Shown one piece after another: positions 37,741 through 50,195 of a stretch of DNA of 64,000 nucleotides; the stretch's first letter is position 1, and each line of letters opens with the position of its first letter. A program made the position numbers and the translations under genes. The stretch is from Eleginops maclovinus (taxonomy: Eukaryota; Chordata; Actinopteri; Perciformes; Eleginopidae). Location: contig NC_086350.1 in assembly GCF_036324505.1 (NCBI RefSeq), positions 24,370,757 through 24,434,756 on the forward strand. The letters run 5' to 3'. The notes beneath the pieces are model-generated. The model ran no database searches, was not told the origin of the DNA, and worked only from the letters and a program-made list of their open reading frames with translations.

Positions 37741-38439
37741 CCTGTCTGTAAACTCTCATCAGGGATTAACTCGACTGCACGTGCACACACACATTCACAC
37801 ACCAGCCCTTTTATTCTAGCTGGACAGCTGTTTGTGTTTTCATCTTGTTAGCTTGAAGCTCTCAGGGAACTCATTTATCCAGTTTGCTGTGTTCATTTGA
37901 GCATTTTTTTCAATGGGATGTTTTTCCGTTCGTCATACGTAACAATCTTCGTCCCGCTTCACATCCTCTGTAAATACACAGACACAAATAAAGGCAAACA
38001 TAACAAACGGAGTTAATTGACAATTGACCTGTGTCCTTCAGCATGTAGATGTTCAAAAACAGCTATTATTTTTACATAACTTAATTTGACATCTATATAT
38101 GAGCAGTCAGAGTGAGATTGCAGTTGTATAACATACAGCAAGGGAACCCTTTGTACTAGCGAAAATGTTGCTATTTCTAGCTTTTTAAGTAGAGTGCTGA
38201 TGTTCTCTGTTTCATCAAATTAAATGTCTTTGAATTCCAGACTGTTAAAATATTTGAAGGCGTCAATTTAATCTGTGCAAATGTGTGAAATTTCTCAGAT
38301 TTATTTACATTGAAATAGCCAGAAATAATGTTGAGAGATTTATCAACAATAAAAACAATTGACAATTTTCTTTTGTGACTGTACAAAAAGATGTGTTAAA
38401 ATGATCTTGTGGCACAGACATTTACGTTAAGTTGATTTC

Positions 38440-39620
38440 TTAAACTGGATTTGAGGAATGCCTATCACTTGGTCAATATAAGGGAAGGGGCTCATGGAAG
38501 ACTGGATTCAATTCACCTCTTGTGGCGACTTTGAATACTTAGTAAGGCCATTTTGGCTAACTAATGCTCCTGCTGTATTTCAGGCCTTTGTGAATCAAGT
38601 GCTCAGAGACAGTTTGAATCATTTTCTGTTTGTTTACCTGGATGATATATTGATCTTCTCTCTTATATAGAGTCGCAAGTTCAGCATGTCCGCCATATCC
38701 TCCAGCGCCTTCTTGAAAACCATCTCTTCGTGAAGGAAAATCAGATTTTTCAAAATCTCGGTCTCATTCCTGGGCTTCATCATTGCCCAATTCAAGATGG
38801 ATCCAAGGAAGGTCTACCAATGGCCCACACGCACCATCGAAAAAAAGGTACAGCAATCTCTTGGTTCTACTGACGCTTAATATGAAACTTTAGCTCCATA
38901 GATGCACCTCTCCATGTATTAATCTCTGCCAATGTTCAGTTTTTGTTGACTCCACAGGCCAATGAAGCCTTCAAGAAATAAAAAAAACAGTCGTCATCAT
39001 TGCTGATCAACAACGGCAGTTCGTTGTGGAGGTGGACGCCTCCAATGATGGAGTTGGGGGCGGTGTTGTCAGCCAAGAACAGCAAAATCCAACACTGTGC
39101 GTTTTTGTCCTGTAAGTCAACAACTGCTGAACTCAACTGTGATGTATGCAACATAGAAGTTTTGGCAGTGAACCAGAATCCATCCTTCCAAGAAAAATGT
39201 GTGGGAGGAGCGGTAACATGGCCAATACAAACAGAGGTGAAACTTTGTTTGTTCCTGTATCTGTTCATCCTCAGGTCATTCATTGGGCTCACACCTTGCC
39301 ACTCACCTGCCATCCAGGGGTTAAAAGAACCATGTACGTCCTCAAGCTACAGTTCTGGTGGCCATCCATAAGGAGTATGTGGCTGCCTGCACCATCTTCG
39401 CCCAGAATAAAACCTCTTCCAGAAAACAAATGGGTCTGCTCAAGCCACTGCTGGCCCTGGTATGACATCTCAGTCTCCGGATTGCCAGAATATAAAGGCC
39501 ATGTCACCATTCTCGTGGTGGTGGATAGATTTTCTAAAATAACACATGTATTGCTTTGCCTCAGCTACAATCAGCCAAAAAAACTGCGGAAGTTTTGTTG
39601 CACCATGTTTTTCATCCCCC
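38440..39620 (+). pseudogene. Ty3/gypsy-type retrotransposon pol relic
   Basis: Scattered pol blocks appear in collinear order, in different frames. An RT part reads LDLRNAYHLV (38449 on), then [16 protein letters not shown] and [11 protein letters not shown] (about 38565-38660). An RNase H part has EVDASNDGVG (about 39030) and a later TAELN block. An integrase part has a zinc-binding-like YVLKLQFWWPSI, an NKTSSRKQ linker and HVTILVVVDRFSKITHVL (about 39500-39550). There are many indels, and no LTRs or gag are visible. It is an old fragment of an LTR element, not a gene. Confidence 0.85.
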
Positions 39621-39903
39621 CTGCTTTCCCAGAGAGATCTGAACTATCAACATGTTGGTTTGTTGCTTTTAATCATCCACATCGGCTCCATAACACACAG
39701 GCCTTTTTTAAAAATATATAATAGATTAATGTATATAAGTCTTAAAACTACTCAACTGATGTTCAGACACACATACAGTGTGTGTGTTCAGGTCTGGTTA
39801 TATAAAATGTTGTTTTTTGATTGAAGAATTTGCGCATCTGCTGCTAACTGGCCCTTATGCCACCTCACAATGTTTCTGCCAAACACAACACCAGGGGGGC
39901 CAG

Positions 39904-40025
<122 letters not shown>

Positions 40026-40106
40026 TACTCTAACAAGGTTGCGTAACCTAGCCATATCGTTATGTCTTCCTGTCTCTTTATCCTTGTATGTCTCGATTTA
40101 TCTCAG

Positions 40107-40226
<120 letters not shown>

Positions 40227-40341
40227 TGTTAAGTATCCCCTGCAGCCTGAATGTCAAGTTACATAAATTCCTGTGTTATGAGCAAAATGAATGGTCTCTC
40301 ACTGCCTTTGCCCAGCACGAAACCATGAGGTCAAAGATGAG

Positions 40342-40342
<1 letters not shown>

Positions 40343-40421
<79 letters not shown>
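40343..40421 (+). repeat. (CA)n microsatellite
   Basis: About 39 uninterrupted units, third of the cluster. Confidence 0.98.
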
Positions 40422-40426
<5 letters not shown>

Positions 40427-40654
40427 ACAGCCTGATAGCTAGGGGGCATTTAAGAATAACTTACCTTTTCTATTACTATTACAGTAAGAGACATATAAAA
40501 TGACTTTGTTGACACGGCAGACAAGTACCTTAAGTTTTTTGTATATCTCTCTTACCCTGCATTCACACGATACGCAAGCTTGGGCACAGAAAACAGCCAG
40601 TCATGTTTCTTTTTCATGGTTACCTCCTCTGCTAGCTTGCGCCGCTTTATATAC

Positions 40655-40972
40655 AGCCGGTCCTATTCTGCTCATTTTCAGGTTCATATTTGTATTTAGT
40701 GCCTCTAATGTGACATGTCTCCAAGCTTTAATGTTCAAAAAGCTCTTTATTTTTCTCACACTGCCTGTGCTGCAGCACCTCTTTTCACCCTCTGTCTGCT
40801 CTGCTATGCTTGGCTAGCTGGCCGGCTCTGGTTGTGATTGGTCAACCGCTTAGCGATGTCCCACCCCTTTTCTAATCACTATGTTACTGAAGAAAAACTT
40901 CCAATGAAAGTGTTTCAGGCAGGAGTGGAAGTGTGTTGGAGATAAACTCCGAAAGCATAACAGGTCCCTTTA
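40655..40972 (+). mobile_element. Non-autonomous inverted-repeat element family P, near-complete copy
   Basis: The left end GGTCCTATTCTGCTCATTTT is inverted at the right end (AGCATAACAGGTCCC to 40972). Internal blocks TTTTTCTCACACTGCCTGTG, GCAGCACCTCTTTTCACCCT, and GTGATTGGTCAACCGC belong to a widespread fish repeat. No coding capacity. Confidence 0.7.
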
Positions 40973-42282
40973 TTACAACTTGAGGAGATAGCGTCAATGT
41001 TAGTTTATAATTCTTGCCCAAACATCCTCCGCCTTCTGTCATAAATTGTTCATCATTAATTAATAACCATTTCATAAAGAACTTAATTATCTGGTATTGG
41101 GTGCCTGAAATATTACAGTCAACCCTAACTCTAACCCACAAGTCAAACCATCAGCAGTAACGTTCACAAGTGAGAATAAATCAATCAAATGGCGCCTTGG
41201 CTCTGTCCAAAGTGAGGGAAATAAATAGACCAATTAAGTGATCATTATCATTGGTTCAAATCATGCATAAAAATAACTATAATATCAACAATGTGTGGTT
41301 TGGAAGATGTAAATGCTTGAACAATTTCTTGAAAAAAAGCAGCGTACCCACTAGCCTGATGTTTGGAGCATCTGCTGCCATCGTGCATGTTTTCCAATGT
41401 GGCTCAGGTTTTATGTTTTGTTTTTGAACAGGCTTGACCTGGCAACTTCACAGTGACAACAACACTTAGTATTAAGTAAAAGTGTCATCCATAACTCGAT
41501 ACAGTGTTATTGAGCTTTGCAGTGGTTTGGAGAGAATAAGGCTGTTTCACTTGCTAAGTTAGGTTAACTGAATCCTTACTGCACCTTGAGTGGTATCACA
41601 CTTCATATTTCACTTGGAAAGAAAGAACATTTCCCAAAAAAGGTCAAAGTTCAGAAGGTCAAAATGTGAGAACTTGTTGCTCGTAGAGGCTGATAAGAAA
41701 GAAAGAGGGGTGAGTAAAACCGACAGAAACAAAGCAGACAGGAGAATAAGGAGCGTATCAAATGAACCTGACACTGTAACTGAACCGCAATCTGCCACTG
41801 AAGCCACAGGAGAAAGTGGGTGTCAACTGCCAAACATTCTTTAATGTGAAACAATACAGACTGGGTGAACTCACATGCCAGTACAGCAGATAGCCTCTGA
41901 TGAATTCAGAAATCTAGTCTGATTTTAAAAGCAGTGAGTGTAGGAATGAAATGGATGGGATCAAATGACAGCGGGAAACAGAGTGACATGTTTACAGACA
42001 GATCAGCAGGCTGGCAGTTGTCAGACGCTCCCTCAGGCATCTTACCTGATGATATGTTTAGATCAGTATTTGATGGTATTTAAGGTAGTTGTTGCTGCTG
42101 CATGTTAAAAAACCCACCACTTTTTATTCATTCAATCATATAGAGAACAGTTGAACATTGAGATACTATACTATGATTTCTTTATGGCAAAATACATTTA
42201 GATCTTTTTTCTGTTATTTTTAACGTGCTTTGCTTTTACTTTTCCCTTGCTATTATCAAGACTTTATACAATTATTTTTCAA

Positions 42283-42385
42283 TTTTAAGATAAGATAAGA
42301 AAAGAGGTACCTTACTTTATTAATCCCAAACTGAGAAATGTTGGGTTGCAGCAGCATAAAACAAAACAAGGTATTGCACATAATT
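42283..42385 (-). mobile_element. LINE-type 3' tail fragment
   Basis: The AAGATAAGATAAGA run followed by CTTTATTAATCCC and a GTTGCAGCAGCA segment is the reverse of a widespread fish LINE 3' end. The copy is short and probably 5'-truncated. Confidence 0.55.
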
Positions 42386-45300
42386 AGAAATTAAAAGAGT
42401 AGAAATAAACAATTCTAAAAACATCTCAAAATAGAATATTTAGATTTTTCTAAAATCCAGCTTTTATTCAACATAATATATTATAACTATTTTTTCTTGA
42501 ATTTTGGAAATACTTTACTGTGACTTTCCAGGTATATCCATCTTCTTCCTATTTGTATTCTTGTACTGACACCTTGGTATTTTCCCAAATAATACTATGT
42601 AAACATAACCATTCCACACTTTTACTCGTTTCCCTAAATCCAAAGATGTTCTTGCTTGTCCAGGGAGCTTAACTGGTGCCCATCTTCCGTTTCTTCACTT
42701 TCAGTAGCAGTATGCCTTTCTTATTTTATTCTTAAATCGAGAGTACGCTTTAATTGATCACACTCAAACTGACACTGCCGAGTCAATTTAACATTTACAC
42801 TTTGGCGATTTTATCTCAATTCAGTGCTAAAACTCCTACTGGACCTTCATGTACTTGTATTATTTTCACATTACTGAAGCCGAACACTTGATTTAAGACT
42901 GCAAATTAATTTACTTAAACAGAAACTTTAAATTATTTTAGCTCTTATTTTGTAACTATGCTTTTTAGTTGTTTTAATTTCTGTGTTTCACCTGCCACTT
43001 CAATTAATTTCAGAATTTCTGCTCTTTCAAATGTTCAAAATGCAAAATCTTTAAAAAAAAAGGGGAATCTATTTTCTTTTTTAGTTACAATATTTCAACA
43101 ATCTTTTACTGCACATTTTAAGCAGTGAGTCCAGTCAAATCATACATTTCTTGTTCTTACTGCCTCTTAGAATACTTAGCTTTTATGCTATATTTCTCCA
43201 TACACACATGCCCTTTATAGGTATTCCCCCACTGATGCACGTAATGCTCAGAGCCTGCTGGGTAAACACCCGCTGCATTGAAGCCGTTTCCTCTGGACTC
43301 ATTTCCCCTGTGGATGTAGATATAGGGCTTATTCTGTAGACACATGCTCTGAGGATAATACTGTACATAGCACACGTAGCTCAGCTCGGGTGTGGTGATT
43401 ATCAGAGAGAGAGAGTTGCATTGAAGAACAAAAAAACCTGGCACGAAATTACAACCTTTGTTAAGAGACACGTCTGTAATGATCATGGTGTAGTATTGAC
43501 TGTGTGATGAGGACAATTAGAGAAATTAGTTGTCACCTGGGTAGGCTTAAAAGTGGTCAAATAGTAGTGTATGCAGTCCAAACACACATGAAATAGCCCT
43601 TAGAACAATTCATATGTTCATGTATAATTGTAGGATATAATTGTCGATAATGTACATCTTCCTAACCATGGGGGTAACTGCTTTCTACAGAGAGATTTAT
43701 TGAGAGACATCTGGACATTGTGATGCTACTGTTTCAATATTTCAATATTAAATAGTTCATTCATCATTGCTGCGAGCACCACAAACTGGATTCCATTCAT
43801 CTTCTCTTATTTAGCTGGATTAATTGTCCAGCCCAGGCAAAAACCTCAAATACAAGATATCACAAAACTTTAATGAATAAAAAACCTAGAGAAACACAAT
43901 TGATCCAACCCTCTTAGACACCACCTGAGGATTATGTGGAGGTGTGTGTTGTTGCAAGGTAACTCAAGCTTTAACGCTTTGCTCTGTACTTCCAGATCTC
44001 TGTTTCATCCTGTCATAATGAATGCAGGAGTTTATTGAAGACCGATCAGGAGGCAGCAATTAAACACAACTATGCATGACGGATATGAAAGGAGCAGAGA
44101 TAGACGCCATGCCGAAACACACACATTCACACACCCTTATACCTCAACTGTGTGTGCCTACATTGGACCTTCAGTTGCATTCATATACGGTAGAAGTATC
44201 TTCACTCATACGTAAACTACTCCAGGTTATGACTACTCCCATTAGTATTTACTTTCATTGGTATTCTTCTTCTTTTGTTCTTATCATGTCAACTCTTAGG
44301 ATCTTTTGTCATAACTTGTCTTATTTTTTCACCATTAAGCACCGCATTCTAAAGGAATTTAAACAATGTAAGATGCAAAACTAAGGGGGAATCTCTTAAT
44401 TGAGGTGTAAAAACCCTCAGCTGCAAACAAAAATGCTATGAAACACGCTAGGTGAGCGAAATAAAGCAACACTACAAGCCACAAAGGTTTTACTCTTTAT
44501 TTCAACACTAACAGTCATGTGTAGTTATGTTAGCGTCACAATGTAGCCACAGAGCATCTGAACACTGCTGTAGCTTCAGAGTTGCTGATTCTGAGCCATT
44601 CAGCTGAATTTCATGTACTTAGAGGCCCAAACGCTTCCTGAACAAGCTACATAAATTAGCTATAAGCTAGTATTTGGCTAAAGCTAACAGCTGACGCCAC
44701 AAAAACAGTATCATCAGTCTCTTCTATGTTATTCATTCCCAACATGATTAAACCACCATGTAAGATTTACATCAATACAGTCGGACAAACATACAGAGAG
44801 ATTTAACTGAAGGATGATCTTGAAATAATCTATTGCGGTAGCCTTTTGTGTTGTTTTCGTTTGCAGTTCCTCGAAAGGTTTACAAGGAAGCACAGCTAAC
44901 GCAGCAACTTTTTCCAGGGTGTAGAAAGTGAACGGAGGCTTAAATAGTTGTTCTTAATGTCACAGTGTTCAGAGATACAGAGTGTTTGGTCTAACTAAAT
45001 GGGGTAATTTCTCCAAAGAGCATCCTAAAATTAAGTCTTACAGGTTCTTGTACTCACAGATTGACTTAGATAAAACAAGTCAACATTTTTTGAGGATTAT
45101 AATGCCTCATGAAAGGAAGTCATGTATGAAAAAGGTGGCTTGTATTAACGTTGTCTGCTCCTTTATTATGGTTAAGTAAGATGCTTTTCAGCCTCCCTCA
45201 GAATGTTAAGTACTCAGCGTGTGAAAGCAGTTGTATAATAAATTAAATCCTCAGATATCTAATGTTTACCTAAAGCCATGACTTCAGATTTAATACTTTT

Positions 45301-46589
45301 AACAGGAAGCTAGCTTTACAAGTTGGCATTAAGGAAGTATGGGGTCTAATTTAAGCATCAGTTGCATTATGGGTGCATTATCAGTTTTTTTGGAGCTCAA
45401 TCCATTGTAGAAACTAACATTTAGGCTGTCTACTTGAATTTCAACAAATATTTTGTGTGTGAATCTCTCACATCTATAGAAGTAAAACACTATATTACTG
45501 GAATACATCTTTTAAAAAGCCCACATTTGTTTTTGCTCTGAACTTCTATCTTTATGAATGTTTTATGGATATTTTTTCCCCCTGAATCAGTGGTTCCAAA
45601 CAGTTCAAGACCTTTTAAGTTGGTCAAAATGAGATTATTCAAGACGGCTCATAACTATTTTGCCTCATAACTTGACTTCCTTAGGTCTATAATTATTCAA
45701 ACCTGATAAATAAATCAGTCTTTGCTTGCTTGAAATACTCACTGCTCTCGAAATAAGTAACTTTGTTATATGATTATGAATTATTTTAAAGGGACACAAG
45801 CCACAAAGATTTAGAACTGCTGCTTTAAACAAAATAAGAATAGTATATTTGATGTTATAATCCAAACTTTGAGTGTAGCAGATAACCTATCTCTATTGTT
45901 AAATAAATATAACTTTTTGTGCTTTAAAGACAGACACTTTTAATACAGAGATCAATATTAATTGATCTACTATGCTTAGCCAGCTGGATAGGGCTCAGTG
46001 TTTCAACTCCAATTCACAAAGTCTGCAGTTTTCATTCCCAAAATTCTGATACAATTCAGCATATCAGTTATGTAGTCATTATCATCTGCCCTTGATTTTT
46101 TTTTATGTTAAATGTTGTTTTGAACAGTCTGAGGTGAACTGACCTTAATCATGCATTTGTTTGATTTGGAGTTGCATTTTGGAGCTGACCTACAAGTATA
46201 CTTCACTGTGCATTAAGCTACAATTACTTATGACCTTTTAAAGGAAACCTGTACTTACAGAGTGTAACACTCAGTCTCCCCCTTTTAGCGGCTTCAGCAA
46301 AAAGTGTCCTGACATAAGCAAGCTGTTATTAACTCTTTGTGAACCCGTGTCGAGTTTACCTTGAAGTTAGTTTCTTGATGAAGACTGCAGATCATTAGAG
46401 GCTTATTGTAATACTCCTAAAGGCTATTTCTCTTACTTTGTTGACTCTCCTCATGGAAGTCAGCTATGGAGCAACATGGCTGTATATCACCTCTACACAT
46501 GCTGTCCCTCCAAGCTATACTGTGCAACTATAGGAATTATTGCTATTGAATTATCTGTGTTGAGGTGCATTTGGGGTAACATCTCCCAG
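42386..46589. other. Non-coding 4.2 kb, mostly nothing recognised
   Basis: The part at about 44470-44950 is less AT-rich and has repeat-like wording, but no termini were found. The rest is AT-rich with short frames only. Confidence 0.4.
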
Positions 46590-47110
46590 TATAGAGTGGT
46601 GCAGGAATGTTTCCTAAACTCTGAAATTAGTTAGAATTTTTGCAATGTTGGGCTCCCTTGTCTTAAAGTAATTGTTTGTTTGAATGAGTTTTTGCTAGAT
46701 TCCCTAAAAAGGTATAACTTTACAAGATTTTGCTTTGGATTTTACAAACTACATCAGTAAATACCCCACTGGGGAAAGTCTTAAGCCTTTACATGTCTTT
46801 AAATTGTCGGTTGCTAACAAGTGGCTAAATGAGAATACTAAATGTTAACATGCCAAACATTATCTAAACTAAGTTTATTTACAGCCTAACGTTAGCTTTT
46901 TACTTCTGCCGTTTGCATTTACACTTAAACTATCATCAAAGTGGTGTTAATATGTGGAGATTATCCTGCTGAACAAAACGTGTGAGCAACATAAATGTGT
47001 GTTTGCCACATATATTATTTTCTTCAATATTCCAATATCCAATGGAGCCCTTACGACGCTAACTTCCGGGATGGACTATAAAAAATACATCATCACTGCA
47101 CCACTCTATA
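46590..47110 (+). mobile_element. Inverted-repeat element family M, best-preserved copy (521 bp)
   Basis: The 15 bases TATAGAGTGGTGCAG at 46590-46604 are exactly inverted at 47096-47110. Internal blocks recur in other copies in this window: GTGACTAAATGA-like, TTAGCTTTTTACTTCT, TAATATGTGGAGATTATCC and GCTAACTTCCGG. It has no coding capacity. It ends 55 bp from the rassf10 stop codon and therefore probably lies in the rassf10 3' UTR. I know this family only as a dispersed fish repeat; its superfamily is not clear. Confidence 0.8.
46874..46879 (-). promoter_or_regulatory. Candidate rassf10 polyadenylation signal
   Basis: This is the first AATAAA on the minus strand after the rassf10 stop, about 290 bases downstream. 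It lies inside the inverted-repeat element at 46590-47110, so if it is used the transposon supplies the 3' end. Position is the only support. Confidence 0.3.
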
Positions 47111-47165
47111 TCCAACACCTATTCTCTGCCCCTGAGTTTAGTCCAACTTGCTTTACATAGTGAGT

Positions 47166-48587
47166 CTATACCAGTGACTCGCACACAGGGGGGTTGTCAG
47201 AGTCCTGGCTGTGCATGGAACTCAAGCCTGTGTCCGAGTCCTCGTCGTTGGTGTGGCAGGTTTTGGAAAGCCCTCTGGCCTGCTCCACCCAGACGCTGCT
47301 CTTCTCTTCTGGGGGCTCAGCTTCATTGCTCACGGCCCCCAGATCTGACTCAACATCATCAGTCATCTGCTCTATCTCCATGGTCTCAACTTTAGCCAGT
47401 AGGTCCAGAAGTTCACTCTCCCTGGTCTCCCAGAGCGCCAAACTCAGGTCCAAGTCTCCTCTGATGGAGTCAAGGTCTGTCTTGAGCCGCAGCCCAATGT
47501 ACAGGCTGGTGTCAAGCTGCGTTTTAATCCTCTCTTCCTCCAACACAAACTCATTCTCAGACAAACTTTCCACATCTGCTTCCACAGCTGGAGCGGCAGC
47601 CAGGCTCATATCCTCCGCGATGCTGTCCGTGTCCTTCGCTGCTTCCGCTCCTATCTCCTCCCGCCGCCGCTTCATCCACCGCCTGTTGAGCTCCTCCTGG
47701 ATCTCCCCGGTGATGCACTCCACCAGAGCCTCCCGCTCCGTAACCTCCTCCTGCAGCCGCACGACCTCCTCGCACCGCAACGCGTACTCCTCGAACTGTG
47801 CCACCGCCTCCGCCGTGCACCTGGCGTCCTGCCGCTCCGCTTTGCGCTTACAGTCCGAGGCGTCAGGGTCCTCCGAGGAGGCGTCCACCATGTATGTGTC
47901 CTGCACATAGTTCACCCCGTGTCTCTTGATGCGATCGAAATGCACTTTGGCCTCGTATCGCTCGATCTCCCGGTCCAGCTCCTTGATCCTCTGGACCTGC
48001 TGCCGGATTGTGTGGTCCTGGGAGATCACCAGGTGAACCAGCGTCTCCATCTTCTCCACCGAGCCCTTATCTTTGGGGACAGACAGCTCCTTCTTTTTGT
48101 TCATCTTATCCAACTTTCTGAAAGCCTTCCTGACTATGCGCCTCTGTTTCTCCTGGGACAGGTTCGCAGCGGTGGCCGCGGCGGTCCAGCAGGTCTTGGC
48201 GGTGCCCTTCAGCCCCCCGCCCGGACAGCCGCTCTCCCGGCTCTGGACCACACGAGCCTCAGCGCTGCGGGGTCCATTATTAGGCAGCGAAGCCTCGTTC
48301 TTCACCAGGACAAATCGGACATTCTCCTGCTCTTCCCCCCACGCGCCATACAGCCGAAGGATTTTGGTCTTGTTGGGTAAAATCCTCTCGAAGCCTCTCC
48401 ATTTCTCCACCACACAGTAGGACTGCGGAGCTCCAGAGAGCATCGCAGACGCGGCGCCCTGCTGCAGATTCTGGTCATCCAGCAGGACTCTGACCACATC
48501 TGCGCAGGTGGTGCGCTTCGTTAGCCCGGAGACAAGCTTCTCCTCCCGGCAGACCCACACTGAGAGCTTTCCCTCCTCCGGCTCCAT
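47166..48587 (-). CDS. rassf10: Ras association domain-containing protein 10 (complete, single exon)
   Basis: An uninterrupted frame of 473 codons ends in TAG at 47166-47168. I start it at the ATG at 48585-48587 because the protein then begins MEPEEGKLSVWVC, like mammalian RASSF10, and the ATG has a purine at -3 and G at +4; the frame stays open upstream only through non-ATG codons. Residues about 7-97 form the ubiquitin-like Ras-association domain, with the family signature VEKWRGFERILPNKT and then GEEQENVRFVLV. A basic segment follows (about 146-168). Charged heptad-like stretches at about 175-235, 255-315 and 345-410 look like coiled coils. The C-terminus NDEDSDTGLSSMHSQDSD followed by CESLV is the hallmark RASSF10 tail. 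Human RASSF10 is also encoded by one exon and is a similar length (about 507). N-terminal RASSF proteins are scaffolds in growth control, and RASSF10 is a promoter-methylated tumour suppressor in mammals. Which teleost duplicate this is cannot be decided from the window. Confidence 0.96.
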   Translation of the reverse strand: MEPEEGKLSVWVCREEKLVSGLTKRTTCADVVRVLLDDQNLQQGAASAMLSGAPQSYCVVEKWRGFERILPNKTKILRLYGAWGEEQENVRFVLVKNEASLPNNGPRSAEARVVQSRESGCPGGGLKGTAKTCWTAAATAANLSQEKQRRIVRKAFRKLDKMNKKKELSVPKDKGSVEKMETLVHLVISQDHTIRQQVQRIKELDREIERYEAKVHFDRIKRHGVNYVQDTYMVDASSEDPDASDCKRKAERQDARCTAEAVAQFEEYALRCEEVVRLQEEVTEREALVECITGEIQEELNRRWMKRRREEIGAEAAKDTDSIAEDMSLAAAPAVEADVESLSENEFVLEEERIKTQLDTSLYIGLRLKTDLDSIRGDLDLSLALWETRESELLDLLAKVETMEIEQMTDDVESDLGAVSNEAEPPEEKSSVWVEQARGLSKTCHTNDEDSDTGLSSMHSQDSDNPPVCESLV

Positions 48588-48739
48588 CTCCAACTCAAAA
48601 AGTTTCAACCCCGTGGCCAAAAGTCTTAGTGTTTGTGTCAAAATTAAAAGAGACAAAAGTAGTCCTTAGAGATGTCACCACATTTGATTTGACTTATCAA
48701 AAGCATAGAAACTGAAGCAAAATCCAGAAGTCCTCAACG

Positions 48740-49040
48740 ATCCCCTCGCTGCGTAATAGTTCCCACTTTAAATACAATCAGTCAGAACATATTACCTTTT
48801 TTTTACGCTCAGAAAAATTACATCCATTCATATTTCCACAGTGGTCTGATCCCGGACTACCTACCGGGACATGGTGGCTCGCTCCCCGGCAGACTGATCT
48901 CTGCGCGCGGCTCCTGAGAGGAGTGGAGCGTCCGTGCGTAAATACAGACTGCTCTGTGTGCGGGACCGAACAGAGCTGCTGCTGAGCCCGGGACACGCCT
49001 CCCTGCCTCTCACCCCCACCCCCCTCCCTCCTTCTCTTTT
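48740..49040 (-). promoter_or_regulatory. rassf10: Probable rassf10 promoter and 5' UTR region
   Basis: Just upstream of rassf10 the base composition changes from AT-rich flank to a CpG-rich block (about 48840-49000), with many CCGG and GCGC sites and then a G-rich run on the coding strand (about 49005-49030). On the minus strand a TATA-like TATTTAAA lies at 48767-48774, about 180 bp before the ATG; a second AT-rich site, TATTTAC, lies near 48940. A start site near 48740 would give an unspliced leader of about 150 bases. The whole coding region is also CpG-rich, as for mammalian RASSF10. Transcription start was not observed, so the exact site is inference. Confidence 0.5.
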
Positions 49041-49043
49041 TAT

Positions 49044-49083
49044 GACACACACACACACACGCACACACACACATACACACACT
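49044..49083 (+). repeat. Interrupted (CA)n microsatellite beside the rassf10 promoter
   Basis: About 19 units with CG and TA interruptions, directly upstream of the CpG-rich promoter block. Confidence 0.93.
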
Positions 49084-49834
49084 CTCCCAGTGGTAGATGA
49101 AAATGTGTTTTTACTTAGGTAACAGTAGTTGTATCTAGTAGTTGAGTGTAATAGAGTACATTTACATCTCTGGTAAGACCATACTGTAGAGATATTCAAG
49201 TCAAAGTCTGGCATTATGACGTTACCTACTGTAAGTAAAAGTACAAATGTATTGTTTTCAAAATATACTAGTGTTAATATAGTAGTAGCTAAAGTAATAC
49301 TCAAGTACTCAGAATAATTATATTAATTGATTATAATCAATGGAGTTGAATGAAATACTGCTGGATATCTTAGTCCATAATATTTAGTCATAATTCCTTT
49401 GTTGATTTGAAATGTTATTAATTATATGAACCTGTAATTGGTCAATTATATTATCAAAAAGAATATTATAATAAAACAATATTTTCCTCCAAATTGTAGT
49501 GGAGTAGAAGCATGAATTTACCTACCCTGTGAAAACCAAGGTAGTTCTAAATTGTAAAGAGCTTTAGTATATTTATTTAATTATTGTCCACTATTGTACA
49601 CTTCGACGCAGAGAAAACCTGGACTGATATAGTAATAAAATTAGATGGATAAATATAGAAATAAAGTCTTTGTTGACTTCAATGTCAGAGTTATAATAAA
49701 ATACTGACTGCTGTTAAAGTGCACGGTAATCTGATCAGTAATCCCAAATCAGACTGTTCTTAAATCGCTGCCATTCACACACTGATCACTTAGACATGCA
49801 GCAGCCTTCTGTCTGTTAGAGGTTAAAGGTCAAT

Positions 49835-49970
49835 GAAGGCTTTTCAGGCAGGCAGGAGTGTGTGAGGGAGAAAACTCCCTCTGGAGGGTACACAGGAATT
49901 TTATCCTTTTCAGACCATTTACAAGCACAAAAACCTATATTACACAAAAAGCAGAATAGGGCCACTTTAA
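49835..49970 (+). mobile_element. Family P element, right part only
   Basis: TTTTCAGGCAGGCAGGAGTG, AACTCCCTCTGGAGGG, TTTACAAGCACAAAAACCTA and the terminal AGCAGAATAGGGCCACTTTA mark the right half of the family seen at 40655-40972. Its last bases, GCCACTTTAA, give the inverted repeat CCTATTCTGCT. Confidence 0.7.
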
Positions 49971-50021
49971 TATGTAAAAGTTAGGATCAGCTCACCCTGC
50001 AATATGTTTAAATATATGTAC

Positions 50022-50195
50022 ATGTCCAGTCCAGTGTCTGTTGAATTCCAACACAAAAGAAAATTGTCAGTAGTTTATAGAATACAGTAAAATAAACTAA
50101 AAAATAATTTAACTCAAAGACAAACCTATAAATAATAAAACAAGAGAAAATGATGATGCTGAAGTGGTGTCTTAATTTTTTCGCGGCTGTATTTA
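50022..50195 (+). mobile_element. Second copy of the 239-bp inverted-repeat element, 5'-truncated
   Basis: From TTGAATTCCAACACA to GAAGTGGTGTCTTAAT and GCGGCTGTA it matches the right two thirds of the element at 2837-3075 in the same orientation. The left inverted repeat is missing. Confidence 0.75.

Noticed and set aside
38440..39620. Endogenous retrovirus
   Set aside because: The block order and RT/integrase wording fit a Ty3/gypsy LTR retrotransposon; no env or LTRs are seen.
47194..47910. 238-codon plus-strand frame opposite rassf10
   Set aside because: It is the antisense shadow of the rassf10 coding sequence, serine-rich because of the codon complement.
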